Positions 8,859 to 18,344 of a stretch of 64,000 nucleotides of DNA are shown piece by piece. A model generated the notes under the pieces. That model saw nothing but the letters and a program-made list of their open reading frames with translations. It was not told the origin of the DNA and made no database searches. The stretch is taken from NCBI RefSeq assembly GCF_002933395.1, contig NZ_PKFN01000014.1, positions 62,001 to 126,000 of the forward strand. Direction: 5' to 3'. The stretch comes from Yoonia maritima (GTDB lineage Bacteria; Pseudomonadota; Alphaproteobacteria; Rhodobacterales; Rhodobacteraceae). Position 1 is the stretch's first letter. Every line of letters begins with the position of its first letter. The position numbers and the translations under genes were made by a program.

Positions 8859-9837
8859 CCTTGGCCTCAAAACCCAGTGTCGCTGGATCAAAGACATAGT
8901 GCGCACCACAGAACTGACAATCAGCGGTCACTGTGCCTTCTTCTGTCGTCATCGTTCCAATGTCTTTTGCAGAATAGATCGAAAGACTTTGGCGAACCCG
9001 ATCATCGGAACATGTACATCCAAACTGAACCGGTTGCGCATCAAAAACGCGCGGTTGCTCTTCGTGGAATAGACGCAACAACAAATCAGTCGGCGTTACT
9101 GACGGACCAATCAATTCAATTTCTTCAACTGTATCAAGCAGCGCGTTGGCACGTGTCCAATTTTCGGTTTCGTCTTCGTTCAAAATATCAGTGGCTTCCA
9201 ATAGACCGTCTTCGCCCGATCCACCTTCGCCTTTTGCAAACGGAGATGCCTTTGGCATGTGTTGCAACATAACGCCGCCCGCACGCCAATGCGTACCTTC
9301 ACCCGGTATTTGCGATTGACCGAATGTCAGTGAAAACCGTGTTGGCAGCTGCTCGGACTGCGCAAAATATGTTTCAGCGCATGCAGACAAAGAAGCTCCC
9401 GCAATTGGCGTAACACCCTGATAGGGAGTCATATCCTGACCTTGGTCGATCAAAATAGCGAAATACCCTTTGCCAATTTGGCTAAACGCGTCAGCATTCA
9501 AATCTATGTTTTCTTTATCGTAAGACGCATAGGCGCGGACGCTTGCAGGCGCACCGTCTTCGCTTGGGCTATAATAGTCTGTCGCGATCAATCGAACAGG
9601 GCCATCGCCACGCACTTGCAACGACAGCTTCCAACGTGTTTTCATCGATTGGCCGATCATCGCGGTCAGCAAAGCCATTTCGGCGACCATGCCTTCGATC
9701 ATCGGTGGATAGTCGTGCTGCGACAGCACTTGTTCCAGCACGCCATCAAGCCGCGCCACCCGTCCACGGATGTCGGATGCATCAAGTTGAAAAGGCAGGA
9801 CGGTATCGTCCCAAGCGATTTTAGCGCTGAGGCTCAT
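8845..9837 (-). CDS. hslO: Hsp33 redox-regulated chaperone
   Basis: A 330-residue Hsp33 family holdase activated by oxidative unfolding. The four zinc-binding cysteines sit near the C-terminus as FGCTCSDD and then DCQFCG (CxC...CxxC), the redox switch of the family. The N-terminal domain has the usual LLTAMIGQSMKTRWKLSLQV core. It is the first gene of the seven-gene leftward run that continues to 1642; upstream it diverges from a NUDIX gene across 76 bases, which must hold both promoters. Confidence 0.93.
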   Translation of the reverse strand: MSLSAKIAWDDTVLPFQLDASDIRGRVARLDGVLEQVLSQHDYPPMIEGMVAEMALLTAMIGQSMKTRWKLSLQVRGDGPVRLIATDYYSPSEDGAPASVRAYASYDKENIDLNADAFSQIGKGYFAILIDQGQDMTPYQGVTPIAGASLSACAETYFAQSEQLPTRFSLTFGQSQIPGEGTHWRAGGVMLQHMPKASPFAKGEGGSGEDGLLEATDILNEDETENWTRANALLDTVEEIELIGPSVTPTDLLLRLFHEEQPRVFDAQPVQFGCTCSDDRVRQSLSIYSAKDIGTMTTEEGTVTADCQFCGAHYVFDPATLGFEAKDDGA

Positions 9838-9913
9838 AGGGTTTCCTTACATGTCAGGAATTGGCATACCGCGCCTATATAGTCAGGACAAGCCACGGTC
9901 CAAGGGGTAAGTG

Positions 9914-10351
9914 ATGATCAAACGCTATGGAAATAGCCCAAAACCGGGTCAAAACTATGTTTTGCGCCCCGGAGCCTATGCAATTTTGCCCCGCGAAGGG
10001 CAATTGTTGCTAACTTACCAAGGCGACACACACCATGAATTCCAGCTTCCCGGCGGTGGTATCGACCCCGGAGAAAGCGCCATTCAAGCGCTACATCGCG
10101 AAGTATTCGAAGAAACCGGCTGGCGCATTGCGAAACCCATGCGGTTAGGGGTTTTCCGGCGGTTCGTTTATATGCCGGAATATGGGATCAACGCCGAAAA
10201 GATCTGCCATATCTATCTGGCCCGCCCCGTACGGCCGCATGGCCCCCCATCAGAGGCAGGCCATGAAGCCGTTTGGATGAACCCACGCGACGCCGTTCAA
10301 AAAATCGCGAACGATGGCGACGCCGCGTTTATCGCTGGGTTAATCAATTAG
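9914..10351 (+). CDS. NUDIX hydrolase
   Basis: A 145-residue cytoplasmic hydrolase with a perfect NUDIX box: GGGIDPGESAIQALHREVFE followed by ETGW, matching GX5EX7REUXEEXGU. The flanking sequence (LRPGAYAILPREGQLLLTYQ) is typical of small broad-range nucleotide hydrolases; the substrate is unknown. I use the ATG at 9914 preceded by AAGGGG; a GTG one codon earlier is possible. Its end overlaps a convergent membrane-protein gene by 12 bases. Confidence 0.88.
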   Translation: MIKRYGNSPKPGQNYVLRPGAYAILPREGQLLLTYQGDTHHEFQLPGGGIDPGESAIQALHREVFEETGWRIAKPMRLGVFRRFVYMPEYGINAEKICHIYLARPVRPHGPPSEAGHEAVWMNPRDAVQKIANDGDAAFIAGLIN

Positions 10352-11116
10352 CGGACGGCCTTCGATCAGGTGACCATATAGCGTTGTTAGAACACTAACG
10401 CCGACCATAAGTGTTACCCATTGAATAAAAATATTGACGACCAAGCCCAGCATTGGACTTAAATCATACAAACCTTGCGTCGCTATATTTACAACAAAAC
10501 TGATAACCAAAATGATCATCACGATCCCAACGATGACTCCGCTAAACGGTGATGTCGCGCTCCACGCGTCACGAACAGCTACCGGCTGACCAACAGCAAT
10601 AGATGGCAGCGAAACACCGATACGGAACCAAATCACAGACAGAACAACAGTCACGACGTACTCTGCAATCAGGCCCACGATCGGCGATACGGCACTCGCT
10701 CCTAATATAATCAGTAAACCGCCGATCGCGGCCATAAATATGATAAGTGCGCATAACAGCGTGCGCCCGATATATGGCCAAATCGGGCGACCCGCCGTTG
10801 CCGGAAGCAAACCGCTATATTCTTCAAGTAAAATAAACCTGTGCCATGAAACGGCAACCCAGGACGCGACGAAAAGCGTTGCAATCAAAAGCGCCAGAAC
10901 CGAAAAAATAACTGCTCCTCCCGAAAATCCGACCTGATCGGCTGGCACTCGTCCCCCTGACGCAAGCAGATCAAGACCCGCCGAAATTCCCAACGTTTTA
11001 AACGCACCATAAAAGAAGACAATTAACAGCAGATAAGGCCCAACCGACACACGCAAAGCCTGGCCCAAGTTGCCAAAAATCATAGCAAACGCGTGCCGTA
11101 TAATCTGAAGTGACAT
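10340..11116 (-). CDS. Integral membrane protein of unknown function
   Basis: A 258-residue protein starting [20 protein letters not shown]. Hydrophobic segments near residues 22-42, 65-90, 118-140, 143-165, 195-218 and 225-245 suggest about six membrane helices. There is no recognisable catalytic motif. The overall look (glycine/valine-rich helices, a WHRFILLEE segment in a loop) is that of Roseobacter proteins related to the DUF975/YciC-like group, but I cannot assign it firmly. It diverges from argG, with 136 bases between the start codons. Confidence 0.7.
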   Translation of the reverse strand: MSLQIIRHAFAMIFGNLGQALRVSVGPYLLLIVFFYGAFKTLGISAGLDLLASGGRVPADQVGFSGGAVIFSVLALLIATLFVASWVAVSWHRFILLEEYSGLLPATAGRPIWPYIGRTLLCALIIFMAAIGGLLIILGASAVSPIVGLIAEYVVTVVLSVIWFRIGVSLPSIAVGQPVAVRDAWSATSPFSGVIVGIVMIILVISFVVNIATQGLYDLSPMLGLVVNIFIQWVTLMVGVSVLTTLYGHLIEGRPLID

Positions 11117-11252
11117 GACCAATTTTCCTTTTTTGGCGAATTGGCCTGTCGTGCCACGCGACATTGCATGCGTCAACGGTGCTATCCTTGCTCTACCGAC
11201 GGAAAACCTTTATCGCCCAAAGTTAAATCCATATGACACAAGGGCCCCCCGC

Positions 11253-12470
11253 ATGACCGCTCCGAAAAAAGTTGTTCTCGCCTACTCCGGTGGCCTCGAT
11301 ACATCGATCATTCTGAAGTGGCTTCAGACCGAATACGGATGCGAGGTTGTTACCTTTACTGCTGATCTTGGCCAAGGCGAAGAGCTGGAACCAGCCCGCG
11401 CTAAGGCCGAAATGATGGGCGCAAGCGCCATCTACATCGAAGATCTGCGCGAAGAATTCGTCCGTGACTTTGTGTTCCCAATGTTCCGCGCAAACGCCGT
11501 TTACGAAGGCGTTTACCTGCTGGGTACGTCCATTGCCCGCCCACTGATTTCCAAGCGTCTGGTTGAAATCGCTGCTGCCGAAGGTGCCGATGCGGTTTCT
11601 CACGGCGCGACAGGTAAGGGCAACGATCAGGTTCGTTTCGAACTGGCCGCTTACGCGCTGAACCCAGATATCCAAGTGATCGCACCTTGGCGCGAATGGG
11701 ATCTATCCAGCCGGACCAAACTGCTAGAGTTCGCTGAAAAGAACCAAATCCCAGTCGCCAAAGACAAACGCGGCGAAGCCCCGTTCAGCGTTGACGCAAA
11801 CCTGCTGCACACGTCTTCCGAAGGCAAAGTGCTAGAAGATCCAGCGCAAGAAGCACCAGAATACGTCTACCAGCGCACGGTGAACCCAGAAGACGCGCCC
11901 GATACACCAGAAATGATCGAAATCACTTTTGAAAAAGGTGACGCGGTTGCGATCAACGGCGAAGCGATGTCGCCTGCAACTGTCCTGTGCAAGTTGAACG
12001 AACTTGGCGGCAAGCACGGCGTTGGTCGTCTTGATCTGGTTGAAAACCGTTTCGTCGGTATGAAGTCACGCGGCATCTATGAAACGCCAGGCGGCACTGT
12101 CCTGCTAGAAGCTCACCGTGGGATCGAACAGATCACATTGGATTCTGGTGCTGGTCACCTCAAGGACAGCATCATGCCGCGTTATGCAGAACTGATCTAC
12201 AACGGCTTCTGGTTCTCACCAGAGCGTGAAATGCTGCAAGCCCTGATCGACAAATCCCAAGAACACGTCAGCGGTACCGTTCGCGTGAAACTGTACAAAG
12301 GTTCTGCGACTACCGTTGCGCGCTGGTCCGATCATTCCCTGTATTCAGAGGCCCACGTGACCTTTGAAGAAGATGCAGGCGCATATGATCAAACAGACGC
12401 CCAAGGCTTTATCCAACTGAACGCGTTGCGCTTAAAACTGCTTGCAGCACGGGATCGCCGCACAAAATGA
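11253..12470 (+). CDS. argG: Argininosuccinate synthase
   Basis: A 405-residue cytoplasmic enzyme joining citrulline and aspartate with ATP in arginine synthesis. The ATP-pyrophosphatase P-loop AYSGGLDTS is at residues 10-18, with the conserved [13 protein letters not shown] and PWREW motifs further on. The ATG at 11253 ([14 protein letters not shown]) gives the normal family length; an upstream in-frame ATG near 11115 would add 46 residues without homology. The gene ends in an ATGA overlap with a small SCP2-domain gene. Confidence 0.96.
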   Translation: MTAPKKVVLAYSGGLDTSIILKWLQTEYGCEVVTFTADLGQGEELEPARAKAEMMGASAIYIEDLREEFVRDFVFPMFRANAVYEGVYLLGTSIARPLISKRLVEIAAAEGADAVSHGATGKGNDQVRFELAAYALNPDIQVIAPWREWDLSSRTKLLEFAEKNQIPVAKDKRGEAPFSVDANLLHTSSEGKVLEDPAQEAPEYVYQRTVNPEDAPDTPEMIEITFEKGDAVAINGEAMSPATVLCKLNELGGKHGVGRLDLVENRFVGMKSRGIYETPGGTVLLEAHRGIEQITLDSGAGHLKDSIMPRYAELIYNGFWFSPEREMLQALIDKSQEHVSGTVRVKLYKGSATTVARWSDHSLYSEAHVTFEEDAGAYDQTDAQGFIQLNALRLKLLAARDRRTK

Positions 12471-12754
12471 CGCTTGATGAAATAACGGCCCTGCTGCAAC
12501 GCGGGGTCGATCATGCGCCTTTGAAGGGCAGCCTAAAATTTGACTGCGGGGACGACGGTGTTGTTGTTCTCGAAGACAAGACAGCTAACAACATTGATCG
12601 CGCGGCTGATTGCACGATCAAAATCACGCTGCCCAACATGGCGAAACTTGTCAAAGGCAAGCTGAACCCAATGACTGGCGTGATGACCGGCAAGCTCAAG
12701 GTCTCAGGCGATGCGCGTATCGCAATGAAGCTAGGCGAGCTGCTGAAGTCATAG
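12467..12754 (+). CDS. SCP2 sterol-binding-domain protein
   Basis: A 95-residue single-domain protein matching the SCP2 lipid-binding fold: [11 protein letters not shown] near the start, DCTIKI and then [15 protein letters not shown] followed by [12 protein letters not shown]2 domains hold hydrophobic ligands such as fatty acyl chains; the bacterial role of the stand-alone domain is uncertain. Its ATG overlaps the argG stop (ATGA), implying translational coupling, although no metabolic link is obvious. It ends six bases into the convergent sulfotransferase-like gene. Confidence 0.85.
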   Translation: MTLDEITALLQRGVDHAPLKGSLKFDCGDDGVVVLEDKTANNIDRAADCTIKITLPNMAKLVKGKLNPMTGVMTGKLKVSGDARIAMKLGELLKS

Positions 12755-13447
12755 CTTTCGCGCCGCAAGCCTTTCGTAATACGGCAAGGCTTGCGCGCAT
12801 AATTCAGCCGCCTCACCCTCTAGTTCTGGTAGCGGCCCTTCGGCCCCAGCAAACCCCGTACTTTGATGCACTGCGTTGTACCAATGCGCCGCCCATACGC
12901 CATCTTCGGCGCGCGGCCCCGCTTTCCAGTTCAGCATTGCGGGATCAAATGGCAGGTCAATTGCTTCGCACAGCTTGCCCAACATCTTTTCCGGGTTGGT
13001 ACGGATGTCGGCGCTATCGATGACATGTCCGCCAATTTTGTCGAACAAGGCTGCCTGCTGCGCGTAACCAATATCATCGAACGTCATTTCACTGCGCTTC
13101 ACGCCATACGACGCAATTACCCGCGCGGGATCCCGGATCAGATGTACGTTCACGCAATCATTGGCCCAATCCAATGGCATGCCATCAATCATGTGATGCG
13201 GCATGTGTTTCATATAAAAATGTGCCTTTTGATCTGTAATAGAGTCTAAACAACGCGCCGCTATCTTTGCCGGATCAGCCTCATGCGCCGCCAAGATTTT
13301 GTCGCGCATCGGATGATCCAAACCTGTCGCTGCCAGATAGGGCGCATAGAATGGTTCATCCCAAACGGCAAAGTCCGCGCGGTTTCCAAAGCTGTACATC
13401 ATCGCCGTCGAAAGATTTCGAGGGCCGGACCACATTGCTATTCTCAT
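12749..13447 (-). CDS. Sulfotransferase-like protein
   Basis: A 232-residue protein of the P-loop sulfotransferase group. The N-terminus RIAMWSGPRNLSTAMMY is the 5'-phosphosulfate-binding loop, and VHLIRDPARVIASYG is the 3'-phosphate-binding motif with its Arg. DEPFYAPYL is a conserved acidic segment of this bacterial subgroup. The acceptor is unknown. It overlaps the upstream class IV aminotransferase by four bases, so the two form a two-gene operon; I recall this pairing from other Roseobacters but infer no pathway. Confidence 0.75.
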   Translation of the reverse strand: MRIAMWSGPRNLSTAMMYSFGNRADFAVWDEPFYAPYLAATGLDHPMRDKILAAHEADPAKIAARCLDSITDQKAHFYMKHMPHHMIDGMPLDWANDCVNVHLIRDPARVIASYGVKRSEMTFDDIGYAQQAALFDKIGGHVIDSADIRTNPEKMLGKLCEAIDLPFDPAMLNWKAGPRAEDGVWAAHWYNAVHQSTGFAGAEGPLPELEGEAAELCAQALPYYERLAARKL

Positions 13448-14343
13448 GATCGATCAACCAATTCCTTGTAAAGCTCGCGCAAGCGCATCGTCATTGGGCC
13501 AAGCTCACCCGTACCAATGGTGCGGCCATCAATGCTGCTGACTGGGGTTTGTGCACCGAACGTCCCTGTCAAAAACGCCTCGTCAGCGGAATAGGTATCG
13601 ACCAGGCTAAAATTGCGTTCAAATACGGGGATATCGTTCGCGCGACATAGGTCGATCACCTTTTGCCGGGTGATCCCGTTCATGCAATAATCGCCCGTAC
13701 TCGTCCAAACAGCGCCTTTTTTCACAATGAAAAAGTTACAGGCGTTCGTCGTATTCACAAAACCATGCAAGTCGAGCATCAGCGCCTCATCCGCGCCGGC
13801 CTTTTGGGCTGCGATGCAAGCAAGGATGCAATTCAGTTTCGAATGGCTGTTCAGCTTGGGGTCTTGCGTCATCGGAAGACCGCGCAAATGTGGAACAGTA
13901 GAAAGCGTGATCGGACGCGGGATCTTTGGCTTTGAATGCTCCATGATTATCACGAACGTAGGGCCCGTTTGCGACAGGCTTGGGTGCTGAAATGGCCGTA
14001 CCTTTGTGCCGCGTGTGACCATCAGACGTGCGTGGGCGTCGGTGGTCATACCATTCGCATTTTGTGTCTCTAACAAGGCAGAAATGACGCCTTTTCTGTC
14101 CAGACCGATATCCAGATCAACGGCTTTTGCGGCTTCAAACAAGCGGTCCATATGCTCGTCTAAAAACGCCCATTTTCCATCATACAGACGTAGCCCTTCC
14201 CACACACCGTCACCCAACATGAAACCACTATCGTATACGCTAACCGTGGCTTGCGCCTTGGGCACGATTTGCCCATTCAGATAGATTAGAATGTCTTCGT
14301 TCCGGGCATCTTCTTCGGCTTGGTGGGTGGTCACTTCGGTCAT
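13444..14343 (-). CDS. Class IV aminotransferase (branched-chain / D-amino-acid type)
   Basis: A 299-residue PLP enzyme. Fold-type IV features are YLNGQIVP and VYDSGFMLGDGVWEGLRLYD in the N-terminal half, the PLP lysine in SHSKLN, and the LDLHGFVNTTNACNFFIVK segment that binds the cofactor phosphate. Members transaminate branched-chain or D-amino acids or cleave aminodeoxychorismate; the sequence does not decide which. Start at 14343 (MTEVTTHQAEED) with GGAGCCCGC upstream. It is followed with a 4-base overlap by the sulfotransferase-like gene. Confidence 0.85.
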   Translation of the reverse strand: MTEVTTHQAEEDARNEDILIYLNGQIVPKAQATVSVYDSGFMLGDGVWEGLRLYDGKWAFLDEHMDRLFEAAKAVDLDIGLDRKGVISALLETQNANGMTTDAHARLMVTRGTKVRPFQHPSLSQTGPTFVIIMEHSKPKIPRPITLSTVPHLRGLPMTQDPKLNSHSKLNCILACIAAQKAGADEALMLDLHGFVNTTNACNFFIVKKGAVWTSTGDYCMNGITRQKVIDLCRANDIPVFERNFSLVDTYSADEAFLTGTFGAQTPVSSIDGRTIGTGELGPMTMRLRELYKELVDRS

Positions 14344-14475
14344 AGCGGGCTCCTTTGTTTGGACGCTAGGACAGGCGGCCAAATGTTCCAAGCGATAAAC
14401 ACCGCGTGAGATCACGTCGCCGTGCATTGCGCCAAAACCGCCAACAAAAGAGGATAGAACAAAGAGGAGACGCCC

Positions 14476-15102
14476 ATGTTCAGAGCAATGATTGCCGCCG
14501 TTTTAATTGCACCAACCGCGCAAGTGGTTGCCGCCGAAGATATTCAAACCGCAACTGTAGCGGGGGGCTGTTTCTGGTGCGTCGAAAGCGACTTTGAAAA
14601 GGTCAACGGCGTGATCGGTGCGGTGTCCGGCTATACCGGAGGGACGACCGCAAACCCGACCTATGAAACCATCAAAGGATCAGGGCATTACGAGGCGGTC
14701 CAAATCACGTATGACGCGGACGTTGTCAGCTATGATCAATTGCTGCATTTGTTTTTCCGATCAGTCGACCCAACTGATGCGGGCGGTCAATTCTGCGATC
14801 GGGGCGAAAGCTATCGCACGGCAATTTTCGTGTCTAACACAGCTCAAAATACATCAGCTGAGGCTGCCAAGGCTGCTGCCCAACGCGATTTGGGACAACA
14901 AATTGTTACCCCAATTCTGCAAGCTGCCCGGTTCTACGAGGCCGAAGACGTCCACCAAGATTATTACAAAGGTCGCTCAATTGTTTTGACGCGACGTGGC
15001 CCAAAACGCCAAAGCGAAGCATATGCGTTTTACCGCGATGCCTGCGGGCGTGATCAACGTGTGTCAGAACTATGGGGCGATGCTGCGCCGTTCGTACACT
15101 AA
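14476..15102 (+). CDS. msrA: Peptide-methionine (S)-S-oxide reductase, exported
   Basis: A 208-residue MsrA that reduces the S form of oxidised methionine. The N-terminus [20 protein letters not shown] is a cleavable signal peptide, so the enzyme acts in the periplasm. Catalytic Cys32 lies in the family motif GGCFWC, and GYTGG, NPTYE and the C-terminal HQDYY motif follow. SD AAAGAGGAG precedes the ATG. Its end overlaps the convergent ribokinase gene by four bases. Confidence 0.92.
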   Translation: MFRAMIAAVLIAPTAQVVAAEDIQTATVAGGCFWCVESDFEKVNGVIGAVSGYTGGTTANPTYETIKGSGHYEAVQITYDADVVSYDQLLHLFFRSVDPTDAGGQFCDRGESYRTAIFVSNTAQNTSAEAAKAAAQRDLGQQIVTPILQAARFYEAEDVHQDYYKGRSIVLTRRGPKRQSEAYAFYRDACGRDQRVSELWGDAAPFVH

Positions 15103-15965
15103 GACTGGAACGCCAGAACCTCGGAAAGATCGGGGATTACGTCAGCAGTACCGTGACGGGTGACCATGAGCGCGCTTGCTTTGGTCGCCTGCTCAATTGA
15201 TTGTTCCATCGTCATTCCACGATCAAGCCCAGCAAGCACATAACCGGTGAACGTGTCGCCTGCCCCGGTCGTATCCACGGGTTCAACCTTTATCGCGTCA
15301 AAATGCTGTTTGCCGCTTGTTCCGTACCAATCTGCGCCATCTGCACCCAATGTCACGATGGCATCACGCACTGGCAGATCGTTGGGCGACTGCCCGGTTG
15401 CCTCGCGCAGTTGCTCGGCCTCGACAGCGTTCAGGATCAGAAAATCCAGATAGGGCAAAACCGCCATCACGCGATCTGCATCGAAAGGTGCAGCAGCATA
15501 GGCCACGTTCAGGCCCATCTGCTTACCCATGCTTGCTGCCGTGCGTTGTAGGTTTGTTTCGTTCTGCAGAACCAACCAATCGCCGGTTTGTGCCTCGGCC
15601 ATTGCGGTCTGCAAAACCGTCTGCGGGATTTCTACATTCGCGCCCGGATGAAGAACGATCGCGTTTTCGCCATGCGGATCAACCATAATGATTGCTTGCG
15701 CGGTATCAGTGTCTAACACAGCGATATTTCGCGTATCCACACCATATTCAAGCAATCGATCTGCCGCCCATTCACCGTCTTTTCCGACGGCGCCGATATG
15801 GTTCACACGCGCGGCAGCGCGGGCGGCAGCGACAGACATATTCGCCCCCTTACCACCCAAAAAGGTTTCCCGGCCCGTCGACGACAGTGTTTCACCCGGT
15901 GCCAAGATATGAGGCACCGAATACACGATATCTACGTTGATTGAGCCAAGATTCCAGATTGCCAT
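15099..15965 (-). CDS. rbsK: Ribokinase (PfkB family sugar kinase)
   Basis: A 288-residue PfkB-family kinase, best matched to ribokinase (ATP-dependent ribose to ribose 5-phosphate). Both signatures are present: [15 protein letters not shown] near residues 38-52 and [20 protein letters not shown] near residue 230, containing the catalytic Asp in GAGD. No ribose transporter is nearby, so the sugar could be another one. The ATG shares one base with the stop of the upstream malic enzyme gene (TAATG), suggesting co-transcription. Confidence 0.85.
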   Translation of the reverse strand: MAIWNLGSINVDIVYSVPHILAPGETLSSTGRETFLGGKGANMSVAAARAAARVNHIGAVGKDGEWAADRLLEYGVDTRNIAVLDTDTAQAIIMVDPHGENAIVLHPGANVEIPQTVLQTAMAEAQTGDWLVLQNETNLQRTAASMGKQMGLNVAYAAAPFDADRVMAVLPYLDFLILNAVEAEQLREATGQSPNDLPVRDAIVTLGADGADWYGTSGKQHFDAIKVEPVDTTGAGDTFTGYVLAGLDRGMTMEQSIEQATKASALMVTRHGTADVIPDLSEVLAFQS

Positions 15966-18220
15966 TAATCGATCCTACATGCCGCGATGACTGCCATATT
16001 CAAGATGTCGTTTACCGTCGAAACAGTTGAACAAATCTGAACGGGTTTTCCCACCCCTGACAGAATTGGTCCAATAACAGTTGCGCCAGCCATTTCTTGC
16101 ATAAGTTTAACCGAAATCGACGCAGAGTGCCGTGCTGGGACCACCAAAACATTTGCTGGGCCTGTTAGACGCGAGAACGGATAATTCTCTTGCGCCTGCG
16201 CGTTCAACGCGACCTCTACCGTCATTTCGCCTTCATATTCGAAGTCAACATTGCGACCGTCAAGAACGCTTGCCGCAACGTGCATTTTTTCGGCCCGTTC
16301 GGACACAGGATAGCCAAAGGTCGAAAACGAAACAAAGGCCACGCGTGGATCAAGGCCAAGATCGCGGGCAACGGATGCACCGCGCTCTGCGATATCACCC
16401 AAGTCTTGTTCGTCTGGCCATTCGTGCACCAACGTATCGGTGATCAGAACGATCCGTCCTTTATGCAGAACTGCTGTTACACCAACCGCGCCATCATGCG
16501 GCTGTGCATCAAACACGTGGTTGATCAGCTCTAGCACATGGGCTGATTTCCGGGTCGCACCTGTGATCATCCCGTCGGCGTGCCCATGGGCAACCATCAA
16601 CGATGCGAACACATGACGGTCACGCGCCGCCAAACGGTGGATATCTTGCCTATCAAACCCTTTGCGCTGAAGGCGATGGTTCAAGAATTCTTTGTAAGTT
16701 TCAAGATGTTCGGTGTTCGCTGCGTTCACCACGGTCAGTTCAGCCACTGCGTCGCCCAACCCTTCGGCGGTCAGCTTTTCTGCGACGTCGCTTGCACGTC
16801 CAACAACCAGTGCTTTGCCAAGCCCGGAACGCTGATACAGCACAGCGGCCCGCAAAACGCGTGGATCATCACCTTCGGCGAATACCACAGTTGACTGGTT
16901 TGACCGCGCACGTGCGTTCAGGCTGCGCAAGATCGAAGCTGTCGGATCCATCCGCCCCATCAACGTGGCCTCGTAAGCATCCATATCGACGATCGGACGA
17001 CGCGCGACGCCCGTGCGCATACCTGCTCGCGCTACGGCGGTTGGAATACGGTGGATCAAACGTGGGTCGAAAGGCGTAGGAATGATATAATCCCGACCAA
17101 AAGTCAGCTTTTTGCCATAAGCCATGGCGACTTCATCAGGAACGTCTTCCCGGGCAAGCGCGGCAAGCGCTTCGGCACATGCGATTTTCATATCGTCATT
17201 GATCGCGCGGGCATGAATATCCAGCGCACCACGGAATAGGTAAGGAAATCCAAGGACGTTGTTCACCTGGTTCGGGTAATCCGAACGACCCGTCGCAACG
17301 ATCGCGTCTTCGCGTACGGCGTGGGCTTCTTCTGGTGTGATTTCGGGATCAGGGTTCGCCATCGCAAAGATGACCGGGTTTGGTGCCATGCTGGCAACCA
17401 TTTCTTGGGTAACGGCGCCCTTAGCGCTCACGCCAAGGAAAACGTCACAGCCTTTCATGGCGTCATCAAGCGTGCGGGCATCAGTATTCGCAGCATGGGC
17501 TGATTTCCACTGGTTCATCCCTTCAGTCCGGCCCTGATAGATCACTCCCTTGGTATCGCACATGATACAGTTATCGTGGGTCGCGCCCATCGCCTTTAGC
17601 AATTCAAGGCATGCGATCCCAGCAGCACCAGCCCCGTTCAGCACGATTTTTACATCTTCTATTTTCTTGCCCGACAAATGCAGCGCGTTCAAAAGGCCAG
17701 CCGCGCAAATAACCGCAGTCCCGTGCTGATCGTCATGGAAAACGGGGATATCCATTTCCTCTTTGAGGCGCTGTTCGATGATAAAGCACTCGGGTGCTTT
17801 GATATCTTCGAGGTTAATGCCGCCAAACGTTGGCCCCATCAGGCGCACCGCATCACAAAATGCGTCAGGATCTTCGGTATCAAGTTCAATGTCGATCGAA
17901 TTCACATCTGCAAACCGTTTAAACAGAACAGATTTGCCTTCCATCACTGGCTTACTGCCCAGTGCGCCAAGGTTACCAAGGCCCAAAACAGCAGTACCGT
18001 TTGAAATCACGGCAACCAAGTTGCCCTTGTTTGTATAGTCATACGCAGTCGAAGGGTCAGCGGCGATTTCCTCGCATGGGATGGCGACACCGGGGGAATA
18101 TGCCAGCGATAAATCGCGCTGCGTCGTCATCGGCACAGTCGCCTGAATTTCCCATTTGCCCGGGTTTGGCTGCATGTGGAATTGCAGCGCGTCTTCGCGG
18201 GTCATTTTCGTTTTGGCCAT
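15965..18220 (-). CDS. maeB: NADP-dependent malic enzyme with phosphotransacetylase-like domain
   Basis: A 751-residue two-domain protein converting malate to pyruvate and CO2. Residues ~1-430 are the malic enzyme: YSPGVAIPCEEIA, GNLGALGSKPVMEGK, the DDQHGTAV motif and LNGAGAAGIACLELL for NADP binding. Residues ~435-750 resemble phosphate acetyltransferase (FAEGDDPRVLRAA, ATRKSAHVLE, GPANVLVVPA), which in this family is regulatory and binds acetyl-CoA. Start at 18220 is supported by AAGGGGACGACA before the ATG. It diverges from mutS. Confidence 0.94.
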   Translation of the reverse strand: MAKTKMTREDALQFHMQPNPGKWEIQATVPMTTQRDLSLAYSPGVAIPCEEIAADPSTAYDYTNKGNLVAVISNGTAVLGLGNLGALGSKPVMEGKSVLFKRFADVNSIDIELDTEDPDAFCDAVRLMGPTFGGINLEDIKAPECFIIEQRLKEEMDIPVFHDDQHGTAVICAAGLLNALHLSGKKIEDVKIVLNGAGAAGIACLELLKAMGATHDNCIMCDTKGVIYQGRTEGMNQWKSAHAANTDARTLDDAMKGCDVFLGVSAKGAVTQEMVASMAPNPVIFAMANPDPEITPEEAHAVREDAIVATGRSDYPNQVNNVLGFPYLFRGALDIHARAINDDMKIACAEALAALAREDVPDEVAMAYGKKLTFGRDYIIPTPFDPRLIHRIPTAVARAGMRTGVARRPIVDMDAYEATLMGRMDPTASILRSLNARARSNQSTVVFAEGDDPRVLRAAVLYQRSGLGKALVVGRASDVAEKLTAEGLGDAVAELTVVNAANTEHLETYKEFLNHRLQRKGFDRQDIHRLAARDRHVFASLMVAHGHADGMITGATRKSAHVLELINHVFDAQPHDGAVGVTAVLHKGRIVLITDTLVHEWPDEQDLGDIAERGASVARDLGLDPRVAFVSFSTFGYPVSERAEKMHVAASVLDGRNVDFEYEGEMTVEVALNAQAQENYPFSRLTGPANVLVVPARHSASISVKLMQEMAGATVIGPILSGVGKPVQICSTVSTVNDILNMAVIAACRID

Positions 18221-18344
18221 TGTCGTCCCCTTCGTTGGTTCGACAGTCATAACGGTTTACCGATTGTAGCTGCAACGGGTTCATTTCGGGGTTTCGTCGC
18301 TAACATTGCCCCGATAATGTCTGCCAGATGATGCGGGGGCATAA

